A stretch of DNA of 35,000 bases from Bigelowiella natans CCMP2755 (lineage: Eukaryota > Cercozoa > Chlorarachniophyceae): assembly GCA_000320545.1 (NCBI GenBank), contig ADNK01002912.1:1-35000 (forward strand), in the 5' to 3' direction. Under the pieces are notes generated by a model. That model was given only the letters and a program-made list of their open reading frames with translations, was not told the DNA's origin and ran no database searches. The first letter of the stretch is position 1, and each line of letters opens with the position of its first letter. Below, in pieces: positions 11,022 to 22,925 of the stretch. A program made the position numbers and the translations under genes.

Positions 11022-12412
11022 GTAATAATTATAATAATAATACCAATTGATAACAACAAAATGGAGAGCATAAGCGAATAATCTATTGTTTCATGGAGCT
11101 AGCAATTACTTATCGTGATTCGAGAAAATAACAACATGATGCCCCAAGCATTATCGTTACTGCCCTTCTTCCTATTATCACGTACATTCACATTCTATTT
11201 GTGATGTCAAGAAGCTACTTTTATTTAATTTGATGTTGTCGTTGCCCTACAAATCATATTGATGCTAATGCAAGTGATTATTATTATTATTATTATTACT
11301 TTTATTATAATTATCATTTTCAGGACAGTGTATTTGTAACATGACGACCTCTCTCTGCGATCAAAACTGTAGTAACCCATTATTTATGCAACGACAACAA
11401 CAACAACAACAACAACAACACATAGATATCAATAGGAAATACATTGTTATCATTCGCAACATCACAAAATTGCTAACATATGCAAATGTCGGCCAAATCA
11501 TGTCACTAGAGGATGCCCCACCTATGTTAAAATAGGCTCGTTCTGAGCTTGACTATGATGCAATCTTAATCATTGTCATTCTTATCCTTATGGCCGTTAG
11601 CATCATAGTCATCACGTAAATCGGAAATCTTCCTTCTTTTGATTTTATGTCATGATATTCCTTATCAGGCCAGTGCGATTCCGAGTGCACGTCCTCAGAG
11701 CTTGTTGTGACCACCACCACCACAACAACTACTACTACTATTACCACCCCCATTAATAATATATATACAAACTCTATGTGCATCATTAGTGTGTGTGTGT
11801 GTGTGTGTGTGTGCGTGCGTGCGTGTGCTGATGATCATCACAATACAGACGCACTCATTAAAATATTAATAAGAATCCAATCACATGTGAGGGAGGGGTT
11901 TCATTGTCAGGTGTTGTATTTGTGTTGGTTTTTTTTTTGTGCTTGGAGATAAGTGTAGCAGTGGTGATAGTAATGAGTGAAGAAAGCTATGTATTTGTAC
12001 AAACCACAAATAATAAATAGGCTCTTTTCACTGGAAGTTTGCCAGAGGGTCCAGTAGATAGTTCCCTCCCAACGTGTGTCTCTCAAGATTATGTCAAGGT
12101 AGTCTCATATCATCATCATACCATCATCATCATCATCATCTTCTTCTTCTTCATTTTTGACTTTAATGACAGGTAAATCAACGTGGTGAGTTGGTTACTT
12201 CGATAGTGGATGGGTGAGTTATGTGATCCGTGTGTACGCGCCGCCATGTCATCATCAGTATTTGCTAATTTAAACAACTAATCAATGCTTCTTCTACTCG
12301 TCTTTGCTCTTTTTCTTATGCGGTTTTTATCTTCTATCCATATTCATTTTTTGAATACCGTGTCATCACCACCACCACCATCATCATTTTATCTTCCAGA
12401 ATAATAAGGAAT

Positions 12413-12444
<32 letters not shown>

Positions 12445-12660
12445 ATTTCTTCTTCTCAGGTTGCTCTGTGTTGATCGATCTAACGACCCCAATCAAGGGA
12501 CCTTTTATGATACTACAACCACGGTAGTAATCAGCACCATTCTTATTATTCAACACATCTCTTGAAACATTCTGTACAACGATTCATTATGCATATTCTC
12601 CTTGCATACTGTGTCAAATCATCATTTCATTGTTTTCATAATTAGGGTTAAGCAATATAT

Positions 12661-12691
<31 letters not shown>

Positions 12692-13619
12692 TGATTGATT
12701 ATCTTTAATAATAATGTGCTATTATCCATTAGGCATCAGACGCTATCTTCAACTCCATTGTAGTAGTATTAGTAGTAGTATTAAAAGTAGTATTATTGTT
12801 ATTAGTAGTAGTAGTAGATACTAAGATTATATAATAACAGGGGAGGACAACGTTCATACGTGTAGTAGTAGTAGTAGCATACAACGTATGATCATGTGTA
12901 ATATATCACCTTGTAGTAGTAGCATATATATGATCATGTGTAATATATCACCTTGTTGTTAATAATCCCTCTCTTCCCCGCCCACAAACACAGACATACG
13001 CACATACACGCTAATATATATATATATATATATATATATAGGTATCAAGTGCCAGTTCTTCGTATCAAACGGTAAGCACAGCAGCCCATTCCCTTCTAAA
13101 CACACACACACACACACACACACACAGTTAATGGATCAATGATGATGAGGAACTCTGTGTCTACATAACATGCATTAATGTACATATACCTACTAAGATT
13201 ATAACAAGGTTTTAGAGGATGGTTGATGTTGGCATTTATTGATTGTTAGCAAAAAGAAGAGTATTTGTTCTATATTTGGTCTATGATAAACGGTAATATT
13301 GGTACTTCTTTCTCCTCTTCCTCTTTTAGACTTTAGTGCCAACAGCTTCCACTACTTCGGATTCCACCGCCTACAACTTTGGTGATAGAATCGTAGCTGC
13401 TAATGGCAATTCCTCCTTCCTTTACAACACAGGTGGTATCATTATGCATTATCTTTAACCATTGAAGAATTTGTACGTTTGATGCTTTGCCGTGATAGTT
13501 GTTGCTGCTGCTGCTGCTGCTATACATATCAACCACTATCATCTTCATCTTAGGCCTTGGTTATCTCTCAATTCCTGGAAGAGACCAACAATCAAAATGT
13601 TCAAGGGTAACACACACGC

Positions 13620-13672
<53 letters not shown>

Positions 13673-14788
13673 GAGAGAATTTCAAACATATGTATATGTC
13701 TAAAGTGTACTTAGCATGTTCGTTTATGTTCAGAATAAATTTGCTGAATATCGGCGTGCAGTCGGAGATCTTGGGGATGGGACAGAAGACGAGGTAGTGA
13801 CGGTAGTAGTGATAATAACAGTTATAGTAGTGCTCTTTTGTCTAGGCTTTATTATTTATCAAGGTATTATTACAAATAGCTTATACTGCTTCAAGTTTCA
13901 AACACGATTACAATGAAATTGCCTCCTCAAACGACTTGTGAAGATATTATTAATGATGATAATGTCTCTGGCACTTCAACGCCCATTACTATTCACTTCA
14001 TTCTACAGGGTGAATGTGTGCTGTATACGAGCAGTTTAAGTACTGAATGCTCCTCTGTCTTTGATGCATCGGTACTGCTGCTGTTGCTGCTGCGGTTTTA
14101 ATAACAACTGTACTAGTAATGATGATAATTATGTGACGATAACACAAATAATCCTACTTATCGTGGATGAATGTGACATATGGTAGCAAGGCAATAACAA
14201 TTAGTAGGAACGAGTGTAACTGTTATAGAGATTAGAATTCATGTTGTTGTTGTACTAATTGAATCATTTTTGACAAAAGAGTAAAGCACTGTATTTGGCC
14301 AGAACAGATGCAAACTTAATATTATATATATTTACCGCACCGTGCGATATAATAGTATGTAAATATTACAGGTGTATGGTAACGATATCTGGGTCGGCAA
14401 AACTCCACAATCAGTCCCAACAACAAGCTCTGGGTGCGGCGTGTGTGTGTGTGTGTGTGTGTGTGATGGTGATAATGGTGATGATGCTGCAGCATATAAA
14501 TCACAAGGACAACGAGGGGAGGGAGGATAATGCTCATAAAGTTGTTATTGTGAACTCAACTTTTGTCTCCAACTTACACCAAATGGCGCTGCTGTGCTAT
14601 TATTTAAATATCAATAACAAATGAATAGGTACGTACTGGTCTCACTATCAGCAGTTTGGGTATTATCATTACTACTACTACTACTAATACTACTACTACT
14701 ATCAATTAGTCATGTGCTGTTTTATGGAATAGCGAATGCATGCTGCACGAGAGGGAAAGGAGGAGGAGGAACCTCTATATACGACATT

Positions 14789-14821
<33 letters not shown>

Positions 14822-14831
14822 GCCATCGTGA

Positions 14832-14878
<47 letters not shown>

Positions 14879-14946
14879 CATTATCAGATCTATGATAGCA
14901 CAGCAGGGACATACACGTACAATGGTGAGTTAGTAACAGAAATTAT

Positions 14947-14977
<31 letters not shown>

Positions 14978-15361
14978 AATGACGATGACGATAAGCTGTA
15001 GTTCGTTGACGAATGGTGATGGTGATGATGGTGATGATGATTTGCATTAGGAAGGAGCTCTGTGCCTACCCCGACCTACGACTCTTCGTCATGTAAGCAA
15101 GAAGAGAATAGGAAAATTAGATAAAAGAAGAGGAGGACAGCTATCATCGTAATGAGAATCATCATGATCATGATCATTAGCAGCACCATTGCTACCGTTT
15201 TTGTGCATCTCTTTCTCTCTCTCTCCCTCTCTCTCCCTCTCTCTATTTATCTATCTAAGTAATTCGTCCTTACCATAACGTATGTCGTCAAACAAACAGG
15301 TACTTGCAACAATGCACTACGCACCGTTGTGTACACTCTCAATCACACAACCTCTGGGTAA

Positions 15362-15401
<40 letters not shown>

Positions 15402-15447
15402 TGGCTGATATAAAATGAATATGTGATTTGGTGATCCTCACTGATAT

Positions 15448-15485
<38 letters not shown>

Positions 15486-15714
15486 GGCTGCTGTCTGATC
15501 TGTCTTTTCTCTCGTCTTGATTCTCCTATTCTGGTAGTGAGTTGGTTTCTGCAAGTGCTAGCATCATCCTCACAGATGTTGTTGCTGATGATACTACGAC
15601 GTGCACAACAGCAAGGTGTTTCGTGACGTATTGTATTAATATTGTTGTCTAGTAAGTAATCAATATGATGATGATGATGATGATGCAACTTTATGATTAG
15701 AATACCAATCTAAT

Positions 15715-15750
<36 letters not shown>

Positions 15751-16072
15751 GCGGTGATGATGTGATGTTGTTGTTGTTGATGATGTTGTTCTCATTGATT
15801 GTTGTCAGGAGCACTGTTAGCTCATATGTGCGATATTACGTGGCGACTGATACCACAACGTAGACATTCAATCACTAACCCATGCATACAACAACAACAC
15901 TTGCTACATACCAACACAACACATCCTAAACACTCATGATGCTGATGCTGCTGCTGCTACCGCTGCTGAAGGGAATAATGCGTTTTTATGTTCTTTAGCA
16001 GCGTCGTGTATGTCTCTTTTATGCTGAAATAGTACAACAAATCCATCCGTTTCAAGCATGAAAATAAGACTT

Positions 16073-16114
<42 letters not shown>

Positions 16115-16503
16115 TTTCTCAACCTTACTACTTCGGTGATAACATGAGTACAATAAAAACACCTTTGACATATATTCATGTGTGTTTGTGTTTGTTGTTT
16201 AGGTCCCCAACTTTGTCGCCAACTGTCGATGTAGTAGTGATGATGACCATTGAGTTTGCCTTTTTTTAAACATTTGTTGTTGCTTCTTCTTCTACTACTA
16301 CTACTACTACTATTACTATTACTATTATTGCTGCTACAACGTACATTGCTACTGCTGTTACATGAGAGTGATTCTGAACTATAATAATACGTAGATCGAT
16401 TTTGTCTTCATCATAAGTCGTAGTGCAACACCGTAGACAACAACAGCAAAAACACCATCAACAACAATAAATACAATAGAGAAATCACTAGTGTTTGTTT
16501 CTA

Positions 16504-16537
<34 letters not shown>

Positions 16538-16755
16538 TTACCACCACCACCACCACCAGAGCTCCCCAACGATTTCTCCTTCCACAACATCTCCTTCTAC
16601 CACAACCAGTAACCCTACAACAACACCTACGGTATGTAGAAATGTAGAAATGGCTAGCAACCACGCTGCTGCTTTAATATCATAAGAAACGAAGATCAAG
16701 AAGTTAGTAATCAATAATGATCATAAAATCAACTCTACGTTGTTGTTATTGTTGT

Positions 16756-16798
<43 letters not shown>

Positions 16799-17124
16799 GG
16801 CTGGTCCTAGTCAAACGACCACATCTAGTCCAACAACTGCAACCGCAGTATCAAGAGGCCTTGAACCCCTTCCAAAATCAGGAAATCCTGGGTAAGTTAG
16901 TGAGTGCATAAGTACGTAGGTTAACTAACGCATGATGACAACAAGTAGTAGTAGTGGTAGTAGTAGAAGTAGTAGTAGTAGTAACACATTGGTTAATCGA
17001 TCGTGTGTAGCGTTGTTGTCGTACGTAGTGTGATGATCATCATTTTTATCTTCTATTTCAAATGATAATTACGATAGTAGTCGTACGTAGTAGCTATACG
17101 CAATGATTTTTGCTGATGTATATC

Positions 17125-17159
<35 letters not shown>

Positions 17160-17417
17160 TATATATTATATTTGATTAATCATCATAGGTATCGCAATGG
17201 TTTTCCTGTGATTACTGGGGCAATATCTATAGATCCTAATTCAACGTGTGTACTCGTAGCTACAACTTACTACACGATCTGATGAGGGGGAAGAGAGAGA
17301 TTTATAGTAGTAGCAGTAGTAGTAGTAGTAGTAGTAGCAGCAGTAGTAGTAGGTAGTAGCTGATACAAGTAGTATTAATATATATTAATACGAACTAAGT
17401 AGCTGATACAAGCAGTA

Positions 17418-17457
<40 letters not shown>

Positions 17458-17604
17458 TACGAACGAACAAGGGCCCTAACTAATTACCACGCACTCATCC
17501 ATAACCTAGTAAGACTATTCATCAATTATATTTATTCCACATAGAAATGAGGCTATTGGGCGCTTTCTGGACGGTTTATACTAACCACCACTCCCCCCCC
17601 CATC

Positions 17605-17684
<80 letters not shown>

Positions 17685-19429
17685 TGATGATTTCATACTT
17701 GAGCAAGTTTGAAATAAACAGCTCTCGATAAGTAAGTAAGTAGTGTGAACTGTCTAAATAAACAGCTCTCGATAAGTAAGTAAGTAGTGTGAACTGCTGT
17801 CTATTTATCGAGTAGGATATGTTGGTGTTGTTCTTTCTATTGAATTATCACCCATCATCAGGCTTGGTTATCCTTGGTCATTCTACAAGTGGTGATTGTA
17901 CTACCACTCCTTCACAGACAACAAGATCTAGACAACACATCAGGTATTTATCAAATATAATAAATGTGTCAAGTATAAATGATTATTAGTGAGAAGATAA
18001 GTAGCAATATGGCAGCAGCAGCAGGAGCAGCATAGGTTGCTGTTGGTAACAAACTCCATCCTCTCCCTATTATTGGGTGAGATCACTCACAACAAGAGGG
18101 AGAGAGGGAGGAGAATTGAGATGCTGCATCATAATTGAGTAGTGTTTTTGGCCACTGCTCGTCGACTAATATGATTTTTATCGTCGTTGTACGCCTATGT
18201 TCAGATTCAACACAAATACGTTGGTAGGATGCAAACTAAGTCTTACTCTTGATGATTTAGCTTCAATATGTTCTTCGGGTACTGATTGTTTTCAAGCGTT
18301 GGCATTTAAACAGTTGTAAAATAATAGTAGATCCATGGACAAATCACATAAGCAAAGAGTAACATTTGTGATAATGATGATGATGATGATGATGCTATTG
18401 ATAATTGTAATATCGTCATCATAGTCGTCATTATCACAACTTGCTATTCCAAATTATCATCATATCTCTTTCTTTGCCAAAGGTTTGGAGAGTTATTTTA
18501 ACACCAGTGCTTCTCACATCGCACAATGGTACTATCTTACTCCTCTTCATAACAGCAGTCCTCTCCCCCATTAGAAGCTGACTTTGACAGGGAGATTTAG
18601 GGATTGGGCAGTAAATAATAGTTAGTAGTTATGAATGATCAACGGTGCTGTGTGTTTTTGCAGCACTTCCTATGTGATGATTTTACCATACTATTCGGAT
18701 GTTCCTTTGTTGTTCATTGAGTGATTTGTTGGTTGATTAGGGGCAATTCAAGTTTTCTAAACACGGCTGAATGGAAGGGTAATAATATCAGGCTACTAAC
18801 ATGAGTGTGTATGTGTGTGCGTGTGGGTAGGAGGGATTAAGATTTTCCCATATAAAAGCAGTAGTTTCGTTTTGCTGTTTGTTATTGTTGTTACCAATTT
18901 TTGAAACTGTTGATGGTTATATCTATTTTATTCTAGCTATTGAGTATGATACCTACTCATCTGCAAGTGCTGCGTGGGCAGGAAACCAGGTACTACGACG
19001 ACAACTACTATTAGTAGTAGTAGTAGTCGTAGTAGTAGTAATAGCAGTAGTAGTACAAAAATTAATGTACGAAAGTTGTATACTAATGACTAAAACCTTT
19101 AAGAGTGTTTAATTACAAATAAATGACATAAACAACTAAGCTTCAACGTTTTTTGAATGCACCCTCTTTTCTCTCTCTCTCTCTCCCATCTCTTCTATCC
19201 CTTCACCCAGGTTCGGAAATGTACTGGAATAGTATCTTCTGTGCACTGGCAATTTCTCACAAAAAGGTGCGTGAATGAGTAGTTGATGATCAATGCTTAT
19301 TTATTGGTAGTGGGAAGGATGATAGCATTATTACTACTTGTAATTATAAGTAAGGATAGAAAACATCCGAGTAGATCAAAATCGTTGAGTTTTATTATCC
19401 TCTTACTACTCAATACGTGGGGGTAGGTA

Positions 19430-19464
<35 letters not shown>

Positions 19465-20265
19465 TTATTTATTATATTGTTATTATATTTAGGTCTGGCT
19501 CAGTACTGAATCCGCAACTTCAAATTGTGAGAGTCAGAGTTAAGGTACTATTCATTCTTTTATCATTATACACACGAATGAAATTGGATATAGATGATTT
19601 ATTTCATACTATGATAACTATAATGATGGTGACGATCATGTTAGTATGGCACATCAAATTGGCAATTTCAGGGAACAAATACCACAGATCCTGAAGGTAA
19701 ATATTACATACATACAATATGTACGTAATAGTTGATTCGTGGAAACATGACTGGGGCACTGAAATTGAACAAAATAATTTCTTGAAATTAACTTCTACTA
19801 ATTTATAGATTATAATTCAAATGCTAATGAATATTTTGAATTACTATTTCCAACCAAAATGAGTAAAGAGCTCATAATATTCAGACGAAAATTCTATCTT
19901 AATTTAACTGAAACATTTAAATTGTAGACTATGGACTACTAGCATTTATGATGTTCCTCAAACTAGTCACCGTATCTTTGTCATTGTACAACTTTTAGAT
20001 TTCCCTCTTTATGGCACCGCCGAGTTCTATTCATTAGATGATCAGGCTTCCAATACTGTTCCCACGGTATAAATCTTTACTCATCGGTGCAGAAAACCTG
20101 TAGTGCATACTTTCTTGATTAAAATGATGAATGGCGTTGGTAAAAATTATGATGCATTACTAACTCTCCTTCCATTTTGAATGTTCTTTCTGATGTTAGT
20201 CTCCTCCTTTGTTCCCGAAATTGCCTCACGATACTTTGTATCCACTGTACACAAATGGCGAGTAA
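9291..20265 (+). CDS. Tectonic family protein (ciliary transition zone)
   Basis: About 36 exons: 9291-9820, 10159-10198, 10425-10462, 10964-11021, 11324-11368, 11669-11703, 12021-12098, 12173-12213, 12460-12523, 13042-13071, 13330-13432, 13554-13606, 13734-13793, 14009-14071, 14372-14440, 14888-14924, 15051-15092, 15300-15357, 15538-15615, 15809-15859, 16203-16230, 16560-16631, 16800-16891, 17189-17245, 17545-17573, 17862-17943, 18205-18315, ~18493-18528, 18664-18708, 18741-18778, 18937-18989, 19211-19266, 19493-19544, 19645-19696, 19999-20066, 20200-20265 (stop TAA). Phases agree throughout; only the 18493 start is ambiguous (18483 reads better but breaks phase). Family marks: CICNMTTSLCDQNC joined to QCDSEC (tectonic CxC...CDxNCxCDxxC), SGNPGYRNGFPVITG, GSVLNPQLQIV and a C-terminal LPHDTLYPL. 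Tectonics are secreted or membrane-anchored proteins of the MKS/B9 transition-zone complex. The 5' end is unresolved: no ATG or signal peptide is seen in frame. A frame through 9209-9290 is open and Phe-rich but starts without ATG. Confidence 0.87.
11324..11703 (+). other. Tectonic Cys-rich signature, split by an intron inside a Cys codon
   Basis: Exon 11324-11368 reads CICNMTTSLCDQN and ends after T of a TGC codon. Exon 11669-11703 completes it and reads CQCDSECTSSEL. Joined, this has the pattern CxC(n)CDxNCxCDxxC that defines tectonics. The trailing CAA run at about 11395-11420 is intronic. Confidence 0.85.
12887..12956. repeat. 42-bp tandem duplication in a tectonic intron
   Basis: The segment TATGATCATGTGTAATATAT with CACCTTGT is present at 12887 and again at 12929. 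The copies are nearly identical and separated by a (TAG)n stretch. Confidence 0.8.
13622..13678. repeat. (GA)n microsatellite
   Basis: GA tract about 16 bp after the donor of exon 13554-13606. The long open frame over it joins this real exon to repeat translation. Confidence 0.95.
14787..14994. repeat. Compound (CAT)n, (AT)n and (GAT)n tracts around a tectonic exon
   Basis: (ATC)n at about 14787-14823, (AT)n at 14835-14873 and (GAT)n at 14946-14994 enclose the 37-bp exon 14888-14924. The GAT run begins 21 bp after the donor of this exon. The long open frame over the region is almost all repeat. Confidence 0.9.
16203..16891 (+). other. Second mucin-like block inside the tectonic domain
   Basis: Three exons (16203-16230, 16560-16631, 16800-16891) encode SPTLSPTVD, then a Ser/Thr/Pro block (SSPTISPSTTSPSTTT) and AGPSQTTTSSPTTATAVSRG, directly before SGNPG. 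Known tectonics have ordinary sequence here, between the extended beta region and the SGNPGY motif. Composition equals that of the N-terminal stalk. The phases (2 to 0, 0 to 0, 0 to 2) keep the frame, so these exons look genuine. Confidence 0.75.
17604..17687. repeat. Compound (CT)n-(GT)n microsatellite
   Basis: A CT tract passes directly into a GT tract. It lies in the intron after the 29-bp exon 17545-17573. The same CT-to-GT arrangement occurs at 32671-32752. Confidence 0.95.
17712..17799. repeat. 44-bp direct tandem duplication
   Basis: AAATAAACAGCTCTCGATAA with the following GTAAGTAAGTAGTGTGAACTG starts at 17712 and again at 17756, almost without differences. Each copy holds consensus donor-like GTAAGTAAGT. 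It is intronic in the tectonic gene. Confidence 0.9.
19809..19927 (+). CDS. Possible alternative terminal exon of tectonic
   Basis: After acceptor aatttatag (19800-19808), a phase-1 frame stays open for 39 codons, from DYNSNANEYFELLFP to the stop TAG at 19925. The next family-like exon (19999) also starts in phase 1, so either could follow exon 19645-19696. The region is AT-rich and the acceptor is weak. Chance openness is quite possible, and the 19999/20200 ending is clearly the tectonic-type one. Confidence 0.2.
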
Positions 20266-22041
20266 TGAAAATGTGCAACGCCATTGGTCACCTACACAGA
20301 TACACGCATGATAATAATGGCGATAAATCACATGTCCGTGCACTTGCACGTGCGACACGGGGCTGATCACCTTTACCAACACAGCATCGTGGACATGCAC
20401 TTATAGATCAGTATCGAAGTTGTTAACCTCAATTACAATAGACAACGTGGGGTATGGATGAGTGTTGCATATAATGCACGATGTTGTTCGCATTGCTTGC
20501 CGACATACATGTGCCATAAAGTATGTGACAAGCTGCAGCACAGACATATGGTAGCATGCACAATGACCAATAAGACTGTGCAGACTTTCACATTGTGCAT
20601 GAGTCGTATCCATTTATTATAATCTGCAATGTGGCGCAGATTACGTAGTTGCATGTTGTTGTGTCGTATTGAATCGCCATGCATCGCACTACGATTAGCA
20701 GACGGTGCGCCGCCCAGCACAAGGCACAAACTCTGCAAAATTGTCTCGTGCATGTCAACGTACATCTCACAACCAGTTCAAATAACGCGCGCATTTGTGT
20801 AAAAATAAAGTGAGTTTTCTGGACAACACCAGAGGTCAATTGAAGCTGAGGTTAGGCCCCGGCGCAATTTAAAGCCCTGATTGCGCTCATCGATCAAAAT
20901 GAATCAATGATGACCAGTCACACATATTTTTCTAAATCCCTTGGGGTGGCATCATTTTTGAATGAATGGCCATCGATCGTGCCCCCCCGTTCTTCGCGTG
21001 CGCATGCATGCAGAGCGCATACCAAAAAAATATGATTGGTTCATTTTGATGAGCGCAATCGATATCAGCGCTTGTTATCATTTCAACATTGCACCCAACA
21101 TGCAACCTCATGCGCAGCTCCATCCGACCTGCTGCTAGCTTTCTGACGATTACGGAGAAAACTCACTTCATTTTGTGCAAATGCGCGCGTTATTGTTTGA
21201 ACAACTACTGGTTGTAATTTTACATCATGCATTAATTGGGTTGTGTGATGCATCACATGTTTGATCAGAATGCAAAGTGTGCTGCAACATGAGTTGTTCA
21301 AGATGGACTAGTGGAATTTTCATGCACGTGTTTCTTTTTTTCAAATTCATCTATGCGTGTCGATGCGGATGTTTTTGACCACAGCACGTACTAGCACAAC
21401 AACATCGCGTGCATGCCTAAGGTGCCATGCGCCGGGTTTGACCAAGTTGTGATGTTGTCCATGCATGATGGATCGGATACTACATGTAGTTTTTACAGCA
21501 CGCGTGCGGGGCTCACATGGGTGCAAGATCGCATAGCAGACGGTGGCAAGCAGCAGGAGCAGCACCAAATGAAATGTGACTAATTTTCATTTTGACTGAA
21601 ATTGAATGATCTAGTGATAGCTAGATGGCACTCCATCTATATATAGCAGCTGTGTAAGCTCTGCTGCACTGTTGGGCTCATGCACATCTGTTTGCACATA
21701 CTCCTTGCAACACGTTGGGTTTATTTGTCGTGCGGATTCAACAACGATGCCAAATTAATAAATTGACTTGAAAACGCTCAAAAGTGTGATGAGATTCAAC
21801 TCTCCGCCAACATTTAGTAATTAGGGCGTGGGCGCTGTTAATTTCGATTTCGGCATAGTCACACTTGGTTTTGCATGGGTTTTAATCCCTTCAAATTTGA
21901 AAAACACCAGTGCGTATACATTGTCTATCAGGCATGTATAGAAATTTGCGCTTCTATGGAAATACCGGTACTCCAAAGAAATGGAAACATTACAAATACC
22001 CACACACACACGCACACACGCACGTAATCATATGAATATGG

Positions 22042-22081
<40 letters not shown>

Positions 22082-22188
22082 TTATTACACATATATTACA
22101 TACAATGTAAAACGAGTGCTTGTGTGAGGGCGTGCTTGAGTGTGTATGGGTATGTTAAAAAACACATCTCATTAGATATATATTCTAT
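20266..22188. other. Intergenic region without convincing exons, palindrome-rich
   Basis: Between the tectonic stop and the 3' end of the minus-strand gene I find no exon chain. Words such as GCATGC, TGCATG, GCGCGC and CATCGATC are frequent, and microsatellites are absent until the CA and AT tracts at 21998-22079. In this it resembles 6495-8757. It holds the large foldback at 20769-21218. Open frames such as 20433-20765 (-) and 21821-22015 (-) have no splice or family support. Confidence 0.6.
20769..21218. repeat. Long imperfect inverted repeat (foldback)
   Basis: The left arm, about 20769-20935, contains ATAACGCGCGCATTTG, AGTGAGTTTTCT and GATTGCGCTCATC with AAAATGAATCAATG. The right arm, about 21010-21218, contains their reverse complements in the opposite order: TGGTTCATTTTGATGAGCGC, AGAAAACTCACTTCATTTTG and AAATGCGCGCGTTATT. 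The arms are diverged with indels; the loop is about 75 bp. This is typical of a MITE or foldback element, but the outer ends and target-site duplication were not identified. Confidence 0.75.
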
Positions 22189-22887
22189 CTATTCATCTCT
22201 TGGTGTAGCTGGTTTTTTCCCAATTGGCAGACTATTCCGTTGTTCTAAGATCATTTCATTTAAAGGAGCATCATTATGTGACGGAAACCCCATCGCGCTG
22301 GGCTTCCCAGTGAGTGTTGGTTCGAGTTGAGGAAGAACTTTACCTTTTTAAATTTGCAAAAATATTTTCAAATAGATTCATGAAGACATTCATTATTTTT
22401 AGACTCTCGCCGACAGTAGTCAATCCATGTAGAATATTTTGAAAAAATAATACAGAAGTAATTTGTCAAATACAAATTCTAGATTGGAATCAAATGATGA
22501 GAAATAATTCATCTTACATTTTGGATTGTAAAGTGGATTCTCGTAATCGGCTTTATAATCATCCGTTGGTCTGTATCTGATGCATACAAATTTCCTCTAA
22601 TTGTGAATGACCCTCAGAATACAGAGCATTACATTGCTATGTGTAAACGATCAGAATGACATTGCATAAAAATTTAATACCCGACAAGAAAGTACGGGTT
22701 TTTATTATAGAATCTTGAACAATTAGTTAAATCTATTACTTTTCATGAGGGTTTGTATCCGGATAATAATCTGGATTTGAAGTGTTGAAAATTTCTAATG
22801 GATCCTAGCAAATTTGGATGTTAATTATAAATATATGCCTTCCCGATTCTGAATTTGCATGCTAATATGTGTGGATGTGCATCTATT

Positions 22888-22925
<38 letters not shown>

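Noticed and set aside
22076-22330. Plus-strand frame, and a plus exon reading LVFSQLADYSVVLRSF with donor |gtgagt
   Set aside because: The minus strand reads the last exon of the large minus gene over the same bases, with phase agreement and a stop; the plus version has no partner exons.
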